Source: Armatimonadota bacterium (GTDB taxonomy: Bacteria; Armatimonadota; Hebobacteria; CAIYQO01). From it: a stretch of DNA of 50,859 bases. The stretch covers positions 1 to 50,859 of the forward strand of contig JAKPKV010000033.1 in the NCBI GenBank assembly GCA_029553475.1. Reading direction: 5' to 3'. The position numbers were made by a program, and so were the translations under genes. A model generated the notes under the pieces. That model was not told where the DNA came from. It did not search any database and was given only the letters and a program-made list of their open reading frames with translations. Positions 1 to 8,940 of this stretch are shown here, one piece after another (the stretch's first letter is position 1; every line of letters begins with the position of its first letter).

Positions 1-179
1 GCGCGTATCCCTCCTGCCAGCACGACGCCCCTCCCCATCTACTCCTATCCTGCGGGCTTTCCCCTCTAACGATGCAGGCGGTGAGCCTGCTGGCGATCAT
101 GTCGACTTTCGGCCATCCTTCACCAGCAGGTATCCTCAGAGCCTGTTGTCACGCGGATGCCGCTCCTCCGCGGGGGGAT

Positions 180-1055
180 TCACCGGAGGGCGATCGAGCG
201 CTGATAGATGCGCGGGCACACCCCCATGATGGCGGTGAATTGTCGGGTGAAATAATTGCTGTCGGTGAACCCGACTTGCTCGGCGGCGCACGCCACACTG
301 ACGGCGTCATCGCGCAAGAGCTCGGCGGCCTTGTGGATGCGCAGGCGCAGCAGGTAGCTGATGGGCGAAAAACCCGTGGCCCGTTTGAACGCGCGCGAAA
401 AGGTGCTGACCGACATGCACGCGGCGTTGGCCAGCTCCTCCAGCCGCAACGGCGTCATGTATTGGCGTTCGAGCAGGCTCAGCGCCGCGCCGAGCTGCAG
501 CAACTGCTGCGACGACGGGGTGCTCATCCGCGCGTAACAGCGCGCCAGATAGACCAGCAGCTGGGCGAAATGCGCGGTCAGGACGGCCTCGTACCCCGCT
601 TCTCGATGGCTTAATTCCACCTCCATCGCCGAGACGAGGGTGTGCAGATAGCGCAGATCCGCGGCGGTGACATGCAGGCGGCTCTGAAATTCATGACGCC
701 GGCGGAGGGCCGGTTCCAGCGTGAGCAGGGCCTGATAGCCGGGGAGGACGCGGAGAGCGCTCCATGGCAGTTCGAGCAGCGCCGGCCGAAACAGGAGGTT
801 GACGTAGGAGAAACCCCACTGCTCGCGAAAGCTATGCGTTTGCCTCCCCTGCAGCAGGAAGATATCGCCCGCCTTGAGGGTGTAGGTCTCTTCGTCCGTG
901 GTATGGGTGGCGGCGCCGCGGAGCACGAGGACGAGCTCGTCGAAATCATGGCTGTGGCTGGGGCAGAGCGTCGGACGCTTATCCGTGATGCGCATGATGG
1001 CTATCGGCTGCGTTGATTCGCGAAAATAATCGGCGGCATGATAGGTGACGGTCAT
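180..1055 (-). CDS. AraC-family transcriptional regulator
   Basis: A 291-residue regulator with an N-terminal cupin-like sensor (HSHDFDELVLVLRG followed by LKAGDIFLLQGRQTH, roughly residues 30-75) and a C-terminal double helix-turn-helix typical of AraC/XylS proteins (LRLEELANAACMSVSTFSRAFKRATGFSP and AAEQVGFTDSNYFTRQF). The architecture suggests a sugar- or small-ligand-responsive activator. The frame stays open about 100 codons further upstream, but that extension is rich in Ser/Met, runs into the neighbouring gene and looks non-coding, so the start is set at MTVTYHAADYF. The Shine-Dalgarno site there is weak (GAG just before the ATG). It is divergent from the pseudopilin pair, which is a possible target. 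The ligand cannot be read from the sequence. Confidence 0.9.
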   Translation of the reverse strand: MTVTYHAADYFRESTQPIAIMRITDKRPTLCPSHSHDFDELVLVLRGAATHTTDEETYTLKAGDIFLLQGRQTHSFREQWGFSYVNLLFRPALLELPWSALRVLPGYQALLTLEPALRRRHEFQSRLHVTAADLRYLHTLVSAMEVELSHREAGYEAVLTAHFAQLLVYLARCYARMSTPSSQQLLQLGAALSLLERQYMTPLRLEELANAACMSVSTFSRAFKRATGFSPISYLLRLRIHKAAELLRDDAVSVACAAEQVGFTDSNYFTRQFTAIMGVCPRIYQRSIALR

Positions 1056-1159
1056 CTCGGCCTGCCCGCGTTGGCGAGGTGTCTGCCAAATAATGCTACT
1101 TCGATTGATATCATACGTAATATTGCCGAGATAGTCAAGGAAAGTATTCGCCGTGCACA

Positions 1160-1174
1160 CCATAATTAGTATGG
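1160..1174. promoter_or_regulatory. Short palindrome in the AraC/pseudopilin divergent region
   Basis: CCATA-ATTAG-TATGG, 5-bp inverted arms, lies in an unusually AT-rich stretch between the divergent regulator and the first pseudopilin. It could be an operator or part of a promoter. No clear -35/-10 pair could be fixed here. Confidence 0.25.
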
Positions 1175-1218
1175 AATTGTGGTGAGGCATTGACATATTT
1201 ATGAAGGAGGAGAAGCCC

Positions 1219-2337
1219 ATGGGACGAGCCATACGAGGGTTTACCCTCATCGAGCTGCTGGTCGTCATCGCTATCATTGGCGTGCTGGCCGCCATCCTGT
1301 TCCCGGTCTTCGCCGCGGCGCGCGAAAAGGCGCGGCAAAGCAGTTGTATGAACAACCAGCGCCAAATCGCGATGGCGATCCAGATCTATGCCCAGGACCA
1401 TGACGAGATGTTCCCCACCGCCGGCATCGTCTGGGGCGCGTTGAAGCTGGATGCTGGGGTGATGCGATGCCCGACCGACGCCGGGAAAGCCAACGGGTAT
1501 GTGTACAACAATGCGCTGTCGGGCCAGGCCCTCGGCGAGATCGCCGATCCGGTCGGGATCTTCGTGACCGGGGATGGCCGGCACGCCGCCACTCCTGCCA
1601 CGGTCGCCTACTATGCGACCTATGACAATGTGGCCTATCTCGGGCGCGACATCGTGCGCCGGCACGGGAATAAAGTCATCCTCTCCTATGCTGACGGGCA
1701 TGTGGCGATCTCGGCGGAGACCCCGCCCACCAGCGGCATGCCGCGCCCGCCGATGCCGGAGCCGCAGCCGGTAGTTTGGAAGTACCCCTCGGGCAGTATC
1801 ACCGCCACCACTCCCGGCCAAATAGACTGCACGTTGCCGGAGACCCCTTCTGGCCAGGTCAACGAAGGCGCGGTGAGCACGAAGGCGCTGCTCGGTGACG
1901 GATATTTTTCCTTCAAGCTCAGCCGGTCATTATTTAATGTAAATCTGGTGGCTAATGGGCCCAGGGTCGGGTTCTCCTCCGGGGACTACCTCTCCGGGCC
2001 GGGGCCATATTCGCATAAAGATTCGTCGGTTGCCTATCGGTATTGGTTCGCCGCCGTCGAATATTTCCCGTACTCCGGCATCTCCTGCACCATCGGGGGA
2101 GGCGACAATTATGCGCCGCTGTATGGCGCGTATGAGTGGGATGCGGATACCGTCTTCAAGCTCGAACGCATCGGCACCACGCTGAGTTGGATCGGCATCC
2201 GCGGCACTACTAATACCGTGCTGCGTACCTGCGAGGTCGATGACCTGGAGCCGTTATTTGTCAATGTCTGGTTCAATTCGGGCGTTGGCCTGCGGGAGTG
2301 TCTGCTGCGCGGATATGAATTCGTCGATGTCCCGTGA
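1219..2337 (+). CDS. Pseudopilin with H-x9-DG motif and C-terminal lectin-like domain
   Basis: A 372-residue protein that begins with a type IV prepilin signal ([26 protein letters not shown]), which would be cut after the Gly by prepilin peptidase to leave a hydrophobic helix for membrane or fibre insertion. After about 60 residues the family H-x9-DG motif appears ([12 protein letters not shown]). The last 170 residues, from [20 protein letters not shown] onward, look like a beta-sandwich of the concanavalin/lectin type: a GAxSTK...GDGYFSFK strand, a VGFSSGDY strand, then [14 protein letters not shown] and a [11 protein letters not shown] strand. The start is the ATG behind a strong AAGGAGG at 1204-1210; an upstream ATG at 1201 would place that site inside the coding region. 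It is followed by a paralogue on the same strand. The ligand and true localisation are unknown. Confidence 0.88.
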   Translation: MGRAIRGFTLIELLVVIAIIGVLAAILFPVFAAAREKARQSSCMNNQRQIAMAIQIYAQDHDEMFPTAGIVWGALKLDAGVMRCPTDAGKANGYVYNNALSGQALGEIADPVGIFVTGDGRHAATPATVAYYATYDNVAYLGRDIVRRHGNKVILSYADGHVAISAETPPTSGMPRPPMPEPQPVVWKYPSGSITATTPGQIDCTLPETPSGQVNEGAVSTKALLGDGYFSFKLSRSLFNVNLVANGPRVGFSSGDYLSGPGPYSHKDSSVAYRYWFAAVEYFPYSGISCTIGGGDNYAPLYGAYEWDADTVFKLERIGTTLSWIGIRGTTNTVLRTCEVDDLEPLFVNVWFNSGVGLRECLLRGYEFVDVP

Positions 2338-2450
2338 GGACGCACGTTACTCCCCCGGCATCGGCCAGGTTGTCTCAGGTGGGCTTCACAGGGAGCCTGG
2401 GGCAAGGCAACTGGACTACCGCCGGGTGATATTAATTGAGGAGGTCTGTG

Positions 2451-3593
2451 ATGCTACGCAGGCAAGGATTTACCTTGATCGAATTGCTGGTCGTCATCGC
2501 CATCATAGCTGTGCTGGCCGCCATCTTGTTCCCGGTGTTCGGGCGGGTGCGCGAAAAGGGGCGACAGACGAGATGCGTGAACAACTTACGCCAGCAGGCG
2601 CTGGCGCTCACCATGTACGCCCAGGATAACGGCGAGCTATTCTTCCCCAGGCCGGCCAGCGGCACCTGGCCAGCCTATCTGGCCCCCTATCATGAGGACG
2701 GCATCTATGACTGTCCCACCGTGACCGGCCGGGGCTCCGCCTCGGCCCCGGAATATGGATTCAACAGTCACTTGCTCGGCCGCTCGCTGGGGACCATCAA
2801 CCTGGCGGCCGCGCAGCTGCTGATCGCCGACCGCGAGCCTACCGTGGATGGCGCGCTGCTCGACACGCCGAACGACGTGGTTTTCCGCCACCTCAAAGGC
2901 GTCAACGTGGCCTGCGTGGACGGGCACGTGGAGTTCGTCCGCCTGACGGCATCGAACGATGCCGGCGAGGCCATCGATGTCGCGCGCCTCGTCTTCGAAC
3001 CGTACCCTGAGCCCGAAGACGTGGCCTGGAAAAATATCAAATCGACCAGCGATAACACCTCCGCCAACCTGGCCGTCAGCGCCCGCCTCAGCATGGTCTA
3101 CGGCAGTTGCCTCTCCGCCGCGGTCCCGACGGGATGGAACTCGGGCGCCATGTCCACCAAAGCCTTCCCGAGGAATGGCTACTGCACCTTCGAGGTGAGG
3201 CGGATTGATGATGCGGCGAACGTGCTGGTCGGGTTCAGCAAGATTGGTAATCCGGTCAAATATGACTCGACCAGCATCGATTACGCGTTCAGCTTGGGCG
3301 GGTATCCGCCGTACGCGAGGCCGTTGCAGTATGCCATCTCCGGCACCTGGCGCCAGACGATGGATGCGGGGGACATCACCTTCGACCTCAATAGCCCGCT
3401 TACCATCGAACGGCGCGGCTCCCGTATCTATCTCATCAAGGGCAGTTTCACCGACGGCGTCGTCGTGCACACCTTCAAGGATGTGCCCACCAACGCCACC
3501 TATCGCATCGACGCGGTGCTGCAGAACACCGCCAGCGGCGGCCCCATCAGGCTCACCCGCTTCCGGATGGCCGGCAGCTCGGTGACCTACTGA
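2451..3593 (+). CDS. Pseudopilin paralogue with H-x9-DG motif and lectin-like C-terminus
   Basis: A 380-residue paralogue of the preceding gene. It has a prepilin leader ([28 protein letters not shown]), a basic REKGRQ segment and the H-x9-DG motif ([12 protein letters not shown]). Its C-terminal sandwich domain has the same order of landmarks: [38 protein letters not shown], then [15 protein letters not shown]. The start is ATG with GAGGAGG at 2438-2444; a TTG a few codons upstream is unlikely. About 110 bases separate it from its paralogue, so the pair may share a transcript. Such proteins are usually secreted or surface-exposed minor pilins. No pilus assembly gene is in the window. Confidence 0.88.
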   Translation: MLRRQGFTLIELLVVIAIIAVLAAILFPVFGRVREKGRQTRCVNNLRQQALALTMYAQDNGELFFPRPASGTWPAYLAPYHEDGIYDCPTVTGRGSASAPEYGFNSHLLGRSLGTINLAAAQLLIADREPTVDGALLDTPNDVVFRHLKGVNVACVDGHVEFVRLTASNDAGEAIDVARLVFEPYPEPEDVAWKNIKSTSDNTSANLAVSARLSMVYGSCLSAAVPTGWNSGAMSTKAFPRNGYCTFEVRRIDDAANVLVGFSKIGNPVKYDSTSIDYAFSLGGYPPYARPLQYAISGTWRQTMDAGDITFDLNSPLTIERRGSRIYLIKGSFTDGVVVHTFKDVPTNATYRIDAVLQNTASGGPIRLTRFRMAGSSVTY

Positions 3594-3659
3594 TCCCGCT
3601 GCGGCGCTGGCCGGGCGCCCGTCCGGTCAATGTACTGCCATCCGCGCAGCAGGGCACGC

Positions 3660-3962
3660 CCGGCCCTGGCATCGACGGGCGTGTATTGGATGCCCGTGAT
3701 GCAAGTGCTCGAGGCGCGTGGCTTCGACGTCGTCCTCGTGAATCCCGCGCACACCAAGCATGTGCCGGGGCGGAAGACCGCTATGGAGGACTGCCAGCGG
3801 CTGCAACAATTGCATAGCTATGGCCTGTTATCCGCTTCGTTTCGTCCGGCCTTTGAGATCATCGTGGTCCGTGCCTATTGGCGGCAGCGAGACCAGCTGG
3901 TCCGGCAAGCCACCACGGCCATTCAGCATATACAGAAAGCGTTAGACCAGATGAATCTCCAT
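3660..3962 (+). pseudogene. IS110-family transposase remnant
   Basis: About 100 codons match the central part of IS110-type DEDD transposases: ALASTGVYWMPVMQVLEARG, VNPAHTKHVPGRKT, LQQLHSYGLL, SFRP and IQHIQKALDQMNL. Both the N-terminal catalytic segment and the C-terminal Ser-containing domain are missing. The conserved glutamate of ESTGVYW is Ala, and the first aspartate of the KTDVxD motif is also Ala, so two of the metal-binding residues are gone. Downstream the frame loses all similarity. This is a decayed fragment in the gap between the pseudopilins and the heme cluster and cannot encode an active enzyme. Confidence 0.8.
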
Positions 3963-4135
3963 TCAATACGGACTGGGATTGGAACGGCATCAGCGCCTCG
4001 ACGGGGACGGTGGATTACCTCAAGTACGATCCGGACCCGGCCTCGCCCTACCACCGGCCAGTCGTGGCGTCTACCTTTGCGGATGTGCTGCACACGGGGC
4101 AACGTGACGCCCCACGACAGAGAGCTGATAGCCGA

Positions 4136-4173
4136 GGGCCGGCATCGGTTTCCGGCCCACACCGAGGCTTTTT
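4136..4173 (+). terminator. Possible terminator hairpin
   Basis: GGGCCGG (4136-4142) pairs perfectly with CCGGCCC (4152-4158) around a 9-base loop. A run of five T follows at 4169-4173, ten bases after the stem. It lies in the gene-free stretch 3963-4315, which otherwise shows nothing recognisable beyond a short open frame of unknown origin. Confidence 0.3.
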
Positions 4174-4315
4174 GCACGGCTTCAAATGGTAGCGGGTCGC
4201 CACGTGATGATCCACGGCAGCTACGCGACCGGTGACGGTTTCGCTGTGACAGGTGCGGGTAGGCGTTGATGAGGAAACCCCGCATACAACCGTTCCGATG
4301 CCAGGGTCGTATGGG

Positions 4316-5419
4316 TTACCGCGACGGTGCCGCCGCTGCCGTGAAACCGGGCGGGAGGTAGGCGCAATCCGGCTCTTCATCGAGGTAATTGCCGGTTTTG
4401 GCGTAGGCGCGGGCGCGGCAGCCCTGGCAGAGTTTGCGGAAGCCGCAGGCGCCGCATTTTCCGGTGAGGGTGGAGACGTCGCGCAGGTTGGCGAAGACGG
4501 CCGACTCGCGCCAGATCTCGCCCAGCGATCGCTCGCGGACGTTGCCGACGACGAGGGGGAGGTAGCCGCAGGGCTGCACCTCGCCGACGCGCGAGACGAA
4601 GCAGACGCCGGAGCCGGCGAGGCAGCCGCGGGTGACGGCGGACAGGCCGTGACCATGCCCCGCGGGCATCTCGTAGCCTTTGCGCATCGCCACCTGGCGC
4701 ATGATGCGCAGGTAGGTGGGGGCGCAGGTGGCCTTGATGTGGAGGCGATCCTTCAAGGCGAAGGATTGCTCGGCCAGCCATTCGAGGACGGCTTCGCTCT
4801 GTTCGGGGGACAGGCGCGTATCCTCACCGATTTCCGCGCCGCATCCCACCGGCACCAGCATGAAGACGTGGAAGGCGTCGGCGCCGCGCTCGAGCAGCAG
4901 CGCGAGGATGTCTTCCAGCTCGGCGAGGTTGTGCTTGGTGATGGTGACGTTCGCCTGCAGCGACATGCCGTGGCGCTTGAGCGCGTCGAACCCGTCCAGC
5001 GCCGCTTGAAAGCTGCCGGGCACGCCGCGGAAGACATCGTGCGTGCCGGGACGGCTGCCGTCCAGGCTGATGCTGACGCGCTGAATGCCGCTCCGCACGA
5101 TGCGGCGGGCGGTATCGTCATCCACCAGCGTGCCGTTGGTGGCCATGGCGACGCGCGTGAAGAGCCGGCTGCACTCCTCGGCGATCTGGAAGAAATCCGG
5201 GCGCGCCAGCGGCTCGCCGCCGGTGAGGATCATGATCGGGTCGGCGTCCTGGCGAATTTCCCAGGCCACGCGCAGCACCTCTTCGGTGGTGAGCTCCCCG
5301 GCGGCGAAGCCCTCCATCGCCTCCGCGCGGCAATGCACGCAGCGCAGGTTGCAGCGCGCGGTGAGCTCCCAGAAAACCAGGCGGAGCGGATATTCCTGTG
5401 CCGGATGGGCGGGATGCAT
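4316..5419 (-). CDS. ahbD: Radical SAM/SPASM protein, AhbD-like heme synthase
   Basis: A 367-residue radical SAM enzyme with the Cx3Cx2C cluster motif CNLRCVHC (residues 23-30), the GGEP motif (ILTGGEPLARPDF) and a C-terminal SPASM-type cysteine set (CGACGFRKLCQGCRARAYAKTGNY...EPDC) for auxiliary clusters. This layout, directly behind ahbC, matches AhbD, which oxidatively decarboxylates two propionates of iron-coproporphyrin III to give heme b in the siroheme-dependent pathway. It starts 3 bases after the ahbC stop, and its GGAGGAA Shine-Dalgarno site lies inside the end of ahbC, so translation is probably coupled. A peptide-modifying SPASM enzyme is the alternative, but no precursor peptide is seen and the neighbours are all heme or cytochrome genes. 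Confidence 0.85.
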   Translation of the reverse strand: MHPAHPAQEYPLRLVFWELTARCNLRCVHCRAEAMEGFAAGELTTEEVLRVAWEIRQDADPIMILTGGEPLARPDFFQIAEECSRLFTRVAMATNGTLVDDDTARRIVRSGIQRVSISLDGSRPGTHDVFRGVPGSFQAALDGFDALKRHGMSLQANVTITKHNLAELEDILALLLERGADAFHVFMLVPVGCGAEIGEDTRLSPEQSEAVLEWLAEQSFALKDRLHIKATCAPTYLRIMRQVAMRKGYEMPAGHGHGLSAVTRGCLAGSGVCFVSRVGEVQPCGYLPLVVGNVRERSLGEIWRESAVFANLRDVSTLTGKCGACGFRKLCQGCRARAYAKTGNYLDEEPDCAYLPPGFTAAAAPSR

Positions 5420-5422
5420 GCG

Positions 5423-6610
5423 TTATTCCTCCAGGCCGATTTCCGCGTCGGTCAGGTAGCAGGCCGGGTCGGGCGCCCAGATGTCGCCGGTGACCGCTTC
5501 CGCGCGCACGCGAAAATTGCCGTTGCAGATGTCCAGGTATTGGCAGGCGGCGCAGCGGCCGTGCAGTTTCTTCTTGCGGTCTTTCAGGCCGTCCAGCACC
5601 GGGTCGGACCGATCCTGCCAGATTGCGCTGAAGGGGCGGCGGCGGACGTTTCCCAGGGAGTAGTGGCGCCAGAACTGGTCGGCGTAGACTTCGCCGTCCC
5701 AGCTCACGCAGCCGATGCCGATGCCAGAGCTGTTGCCGCCGTTCATGCGCAGCAGGCACAGGGCCTCCCCGGCGCGCGCGGGGTTCTCACGCAGCAGGCG
5801 CAGGTAGAGATACGGCCCGTCGCAGTGATTGTCCACGGTGAGCACTTCCGCCGGAAAGCCGTCGCGGTGCAGTTGCGCGGTACGATCCATGATCAGGTCC
5901 ACGGCGGCGCGGGATTCCGCGCCGGTGAGGGCGTCCTTCACCAGTTTCGTGCCGCGCCCGGCGTAGACGAGATGGTAGAAGCAAATGCGCGGGATGCGCT
6001 CGGCGTGCAGCAGGTCAAAAATGCCGTGCAGGTCCTGCACGTTGCGGCGGTTCATGGTGAAGCGGAGGCCCACCTTGATGCCGGCAGCCTGGCAGTTGCG
6101 GATGCCCTCCAGCGCCATGCGGAAAGCGCCTTTCATCCCGCGAAAATGGTCGTTCGTCTCCTCCAGTCCATCCAGGCTGATGCCGACGTAGGAGAGGCCG
6201 AATTCCTTCAGCTTTTCCGCCAGCTCGGCGGTGATCAGCGTGCCGTTCGTAGAGATGACGGCGCGCATGCCGCGCTCCCGCGCGTGACGGATGAGGGCGA
6301 GGATGTCGGGCCGCATCAGCGGCTCGCCGCCGGAAAACAGCATCACCGGCGCGCCGAAGGCGGCCAGATCGTCAAGCAGGCGCCGACCTTCCTCGTGCGT
6401 CAACTCGCCGGTATATTCCAGGTCTCTGGAGTGGGCGTAGCAATGCACGCAGCGCAGGTTGCAGCGCTGGCCCACGTTCCACACCACCACGGGTTTCTTA
6501 TCGCGCGAGAACTGCAGCAGATGCGACGGCAGCGCGTTCGACCGCGCGCCGTAGCGCAGCACGTCCGAGGATTCCACGGTGCCGCAGTAGAGTTTCGAGA
6601 TACCGATCAT
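5423..6610 (-). CDS. ahbC: Radical SAM protein AhbC, 12,18-didecarboxysiroheme deacetylase
   Basis: A 395-residue radical SAM protein with the typical AhbC opening (MIGISKLYCGTVESSDVLRYG, then LPSHLLQFSRDKKPVVVWNV), the cluster motif CNLRCVHC at residues 50-57, GGEP (LFSGGEPLMRPD) and C-terminal cysteines CAACQYLDICNGNFRVRAE. In the alternative heme pathway AhbC removes two acetate side chains from 12,18-didecarboxysiroheme to form iron-coproporphyrin III, the substrate of AhbD encoded next. AhbA and AhbB and the earlier siroheme genes are not in this window. It follows ccsA by 20 bases on the same strand. Confidence 0.9.
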   Translation of the reverse strand: MIGISKLYCGTVESSDVLRYGARSNALPSHLLQFSRDKKPVVVWNVGQRCNLRCVHCYAHSRDLEYTGELTHEEGRRLLDDLAAFGAPVMLFSGGEPLMRPDILALIRHARERGMRAVISTNGTLITAELAEKLKEFGLSYVGISLDGLEETNDHFRGMKGAFRMALEGIRNCQAAGIKVGLRFTMNRRNVQDLHGIFDLLHAERIPRICFYHLVYAGRGTKLVKDALTGAESRAAVDLIMDRTAQLHRDGFPAEVLTVDNHCDGPYLYLRLLRENPARAGEALCLLRMNGGNSSGIGIGCVSWDGEVYADQFWRHYSLGNVRRRPFSAIWQDRSDPVLDGLKDRKKKLHGRCAACQYLDICNGNFRVRAEAVTGDIWAPDPACYLTDAEIGLEE

Positions 6611-6630
6611 ACGCGTCTATCCAGTTTCCG

Positions 6631-7449
6631 TCAGTTCGCGTAAACATGCACGCTCGACGAGGCGGACGGCAGCACGTTCAGCAGCAGCCAGCAGAACGCC
6701 ACCGTCAGTCCCGCGCCGAAGACCAGCGACAACTGCATCCGCGGCGCGAGCTTCACGCGGGCGTCCAGATGCAGATAGAGGAGGATGGCCGCCCACGAGA
6801 CGAAGGCGGCGGTCTCCTTCGGGTCCCAGCTCCAGTAATGTCCCCAGGCGATCTTCGCCCAGTAGGCGCCGAGCAGCATGCCCAGCGTGAGCAGCGGGTA
6901 GGCGATGCGCATGAGCACCCGCAGGTCGTCGAGCACCGGCGCGCCGGGCATCATGTCGGGGACGAATGACGCCACAAAGTACCATAATGCCATCAGGCCG
7001 GCAACGGCCAGCGCCGCGTAGGAGAGCATGTAGACCAGCACGTGCGGGGCGAACCACGGGCTCTGCAGCGCGGGCATCAGCTCTGTGCTGGGCGTCTCGT
7101 TCATCGCCAGCGCGCCGATCAGAAACGCCAGGCCCACCACGAGCGTGGGGACGGCCTGCGCGCGCGTGCGGCGCGTCCATTCCATGCCCAGAGTGACCGG
7201 CGGCAGGAAGAAGGCCGCCCACAGCAGCGTCTGCGGGATGGAGCGCATGGGCGGATGCCCGAGATGCTGCCACAGGTCCACGAGATACACGGCGAGGAGC
7301 ACCCATCCGATGATAAGCGGCAGCGTCGCCAGCAGCCCGCGGGTGCGCTGCTGGAAGGCCGGGATATTGCCGAGCAGATAGCCCGTGAGTGCAACGCACC
7401 AGAGGGCGAACGCCGACCAACCGAGGATGAGAAAATGCTGATGAATCAT
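6631..7449 (-). CDS. ccsA: Cytochrome c biogenesis protein CcsA/ResC-like
   Basis: A 272-residue integral membrane protein with about eight hydrophobic helices and the tryptophan-rich WWD signature (AWGHYWSWDPKET, residues 201-212) that presents heme to apocytochromes. Histidines at about 136 (WFAPHV) and 268 (SVHVYAN) sit where family members carry heme ligands. With ResB it forms the system II synthase, which moves heme across the membrane and ligates it to CXXCH cysteines. The start codon lies one base after the resB stop, so the two are translationally coupled. The size is on the short side of the family but all core elements are visible. Confidence 0.9.
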   Translation of the reverse strand: MIHQHFLILGWSAFALWCVALTGYLLGNIPAFQQRTRGLLATLPLIIGWVLLAVYLVDLWQHLGHPPMRSIPQTLLWAAFFLPPVTLGMEWTRRTRAQAVPTLVVGLAFLIGALAMNETPSTELMPALQSPWFAPHVLVYMLSYAALAVAGLMALWYFVASFVPDMMPGAPVLDDLRVLMRIAYPLLTLGMLLGAYWAKIAWGHYWSWDPKETAAFVSWAAILLYLHLDARVKLAPRMQLSLVFGAGLTVAFCWLLLNVLPSASSSVHVYAN

Positions 7450-7450
7450 A

Positions 7451-8746
7451 TCAGGCGGCCTCCTCCGCGCGCTCCTCCGGCTTTCGTCGCGGCGCCCAAC
7501 AGGCGATGAAGGCGCCGAGCACCATGCAGACCAGTCCGGTATACACGATGGGCAGCGCCGGGTCTCTCACCGCCTGCAGCACGGTATAGGCGGGGACGGC
7601 GCTGTCCTGGTCGTAGCTCGATTGGTACAGGCGCCAGGGGCCGATGCGCGCGGGTTTATTCACCTCGATGACGGTCTCCACCGGCTGTTTGCCGTCTTCA
7701 GCGATGGTCACGAACGACTGATACCGCTTCGGCATGCGGCTCGCGCGCAGCATGAGCACATGGCTGTCGCCGATCCGCAGGATGTGCTCCATGCCTTCCG
7801 CGACCCACCCCATGCCGGTGACGCCGCCCGCGGTGGCGTAGGCGACTTTTGCCGCGGCCAGGCCGTGGTGCGGGCTTTCCCGCCAGGCGCCGTCCTCCGT
7901 CAGGAAGGCGGAGGGGAGATATTCCTGGACGGTGACGGTCATACCGTACGCGGTGAAGACGTGGCCTTTCGTCACCAGCGCCTGGTCCGCGACGTGGAAA
8001 TCCGCTTTGCCGTGCATCATCGCCGGCATGTCAATCGCAAAGAGCGAGGTTTTCGCCGGATAGTAGTCAATGTTGAAGCGATCGAGGGTGACGGAGCCGC
8101 CGAGGCGATGCGTGAGCTTGCGCTCGTCATCGCTAATTGAACTGATGGTCTGGTTCGTGAACAGCGCGAAGGATGGTTTTCGGAGCTGCGCGGAACCGGC
8201 GATCATGCCGCCCATCACCAGCAGCAGCCCGAGGTGATTGAGCATGAAGCCGATGAATCCCGGGCGCGGCGCGGCGAAGCGGCGGCCGATGACCATCGCC
8301 AGGTTCAGCATGATGAGCAGCGACGCCGCCAGGAAGGGCAGCGAGGTGAAGAGATCGCGCAGGCCCCACTCGGACAGCGGATCATGCGTATGCCCTTGCG
8401 CGATGAGGATGCCGGCCAGCCCCAGCAGCGTGTACAACGTGATGCCGGCGACGGCGAACTGCACGCCGGAGAGCCAGCGGATGACGCGGTCGCCGCGGCC
8501 GATGGCGCTCACCGCCATCGCCCCCAGCACGAATGCGCCGGGCAGGATCCAGTTCATCGGGACCGGGATGACGGGGCTGATGCCTCTCCGATGGAGGACG
8601 AATTCCACGCAGAAGGCGACAAACAATATCCCGCCTTGCAGCAGGAACGCCTCGGGCCATCCCCAGGGGAGCTGCCAGACTTCGCGGCGCGAGGGTGGGG
8701 GAGCAGCCGGATGCTCCACCGGGACCGCTTCTTGTGTGTTGACCAT
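7451..8746 (-). CDS. resB: Cytochrome c biogenesis protein ResB/Ccs1-like
   Basis: A 431-residue membrane protein with a cluster of four N-terminal transmembrane helices (about residues 32-51, 65-82, 96-117 and 136-154), the conserved segment NHLGLLLVMGGMIAG (His about 171), a large extracytoplasmic beta-rich domain and one C-terminal helix (IVYTGLVCMVLGAFIACW). This is the ResB/Ccs1 layout of system II cytochrome c maturation, and ccsA follows immediately. The frame is open upstream, but the extension is non-coding in character; MVNTQEAV is the first good start, with AGGA about 14 bases upstream. A 194-base gap separates it from the cytochrome gene before it, so it may also have its own promoter. 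Confidence 0.9.
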   Translation of the reverse strand: MVNTQEAVPVEHPAAPPPSRREVWQLPWGWPEAFLLQGGILFVAFCVEFVLHRRGISPVIPVPMNWILPGAFVLGAMAVSAIGRGDRVIRWLSGVQFAVAGITLYTLLGLAGILIAQGHTHDPLSEWGLRDLFTSLPFLAASLLIMLNLAMVIGRRFAAPRPGFIGFMLNHLGLLLVMGGMIAGSAQLRKPSFALFTNQTISSISDDERKLTHRLGGSVTLDRFNIDYYPAKTSLFAIDMPAMMHGKADFHVADQALVTKGHVFTAYGMTVTVQEYLPSAFLTEDGAWRESPHHGLAAAKVAYATAGGVTGMGWVAEGMEHILRIGDSHVLMLRASRMPKRYQSFVTIAEDGKQPVETVIEVNKPARIGPWRLYQSSYDQDSAVPAYTVLQAVRDPALPIVYTGLVCMVLGAFIACWAPRRKPEERAEEAA

Positions 8747-8940
8747 AGTGTCGTCAATCCTGTTCGTTGCTGATGACGGCAACGGGTATCCGTCCGTTTC
8801 GACCCTATTGTGCCCGCTGCCCTTCCCGGTTACACGAGAATTCAAGTCGTTTTTCTCATGGATGGGAAAAGATTTAACGCCAGGTCGCTCGAACAAGGCA
8901 AGGGCCGGGCGCGACCTAGCGTATGATCCCCCCGGATGCG

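Noticed and set aside
1056-1355. A 100-residue N-terminal extension of the AraC-type protein
   Set aside because: The extension overlaps the start of the pseudopilin gene and its AT-rich promoter region, and has no domain; the cupin domain begins properly at the inner ATG.
3963-4192. A short frame (NTDWDWNGISASTG...) after the IS110 remnant as a gene
   Set aside because: It has no start signal and no recognisable relative, and is probably debris from the insertion.
4253-6643. A 796-codon open frame on the plus strand opposite ahbC and ahbD
   Set aside because: It is Ala/Gly/Arg/His-rich, has no recognisable domain, and mirrors two clear radical SAM genes; long antisense frames are expected in high-GC DNA.
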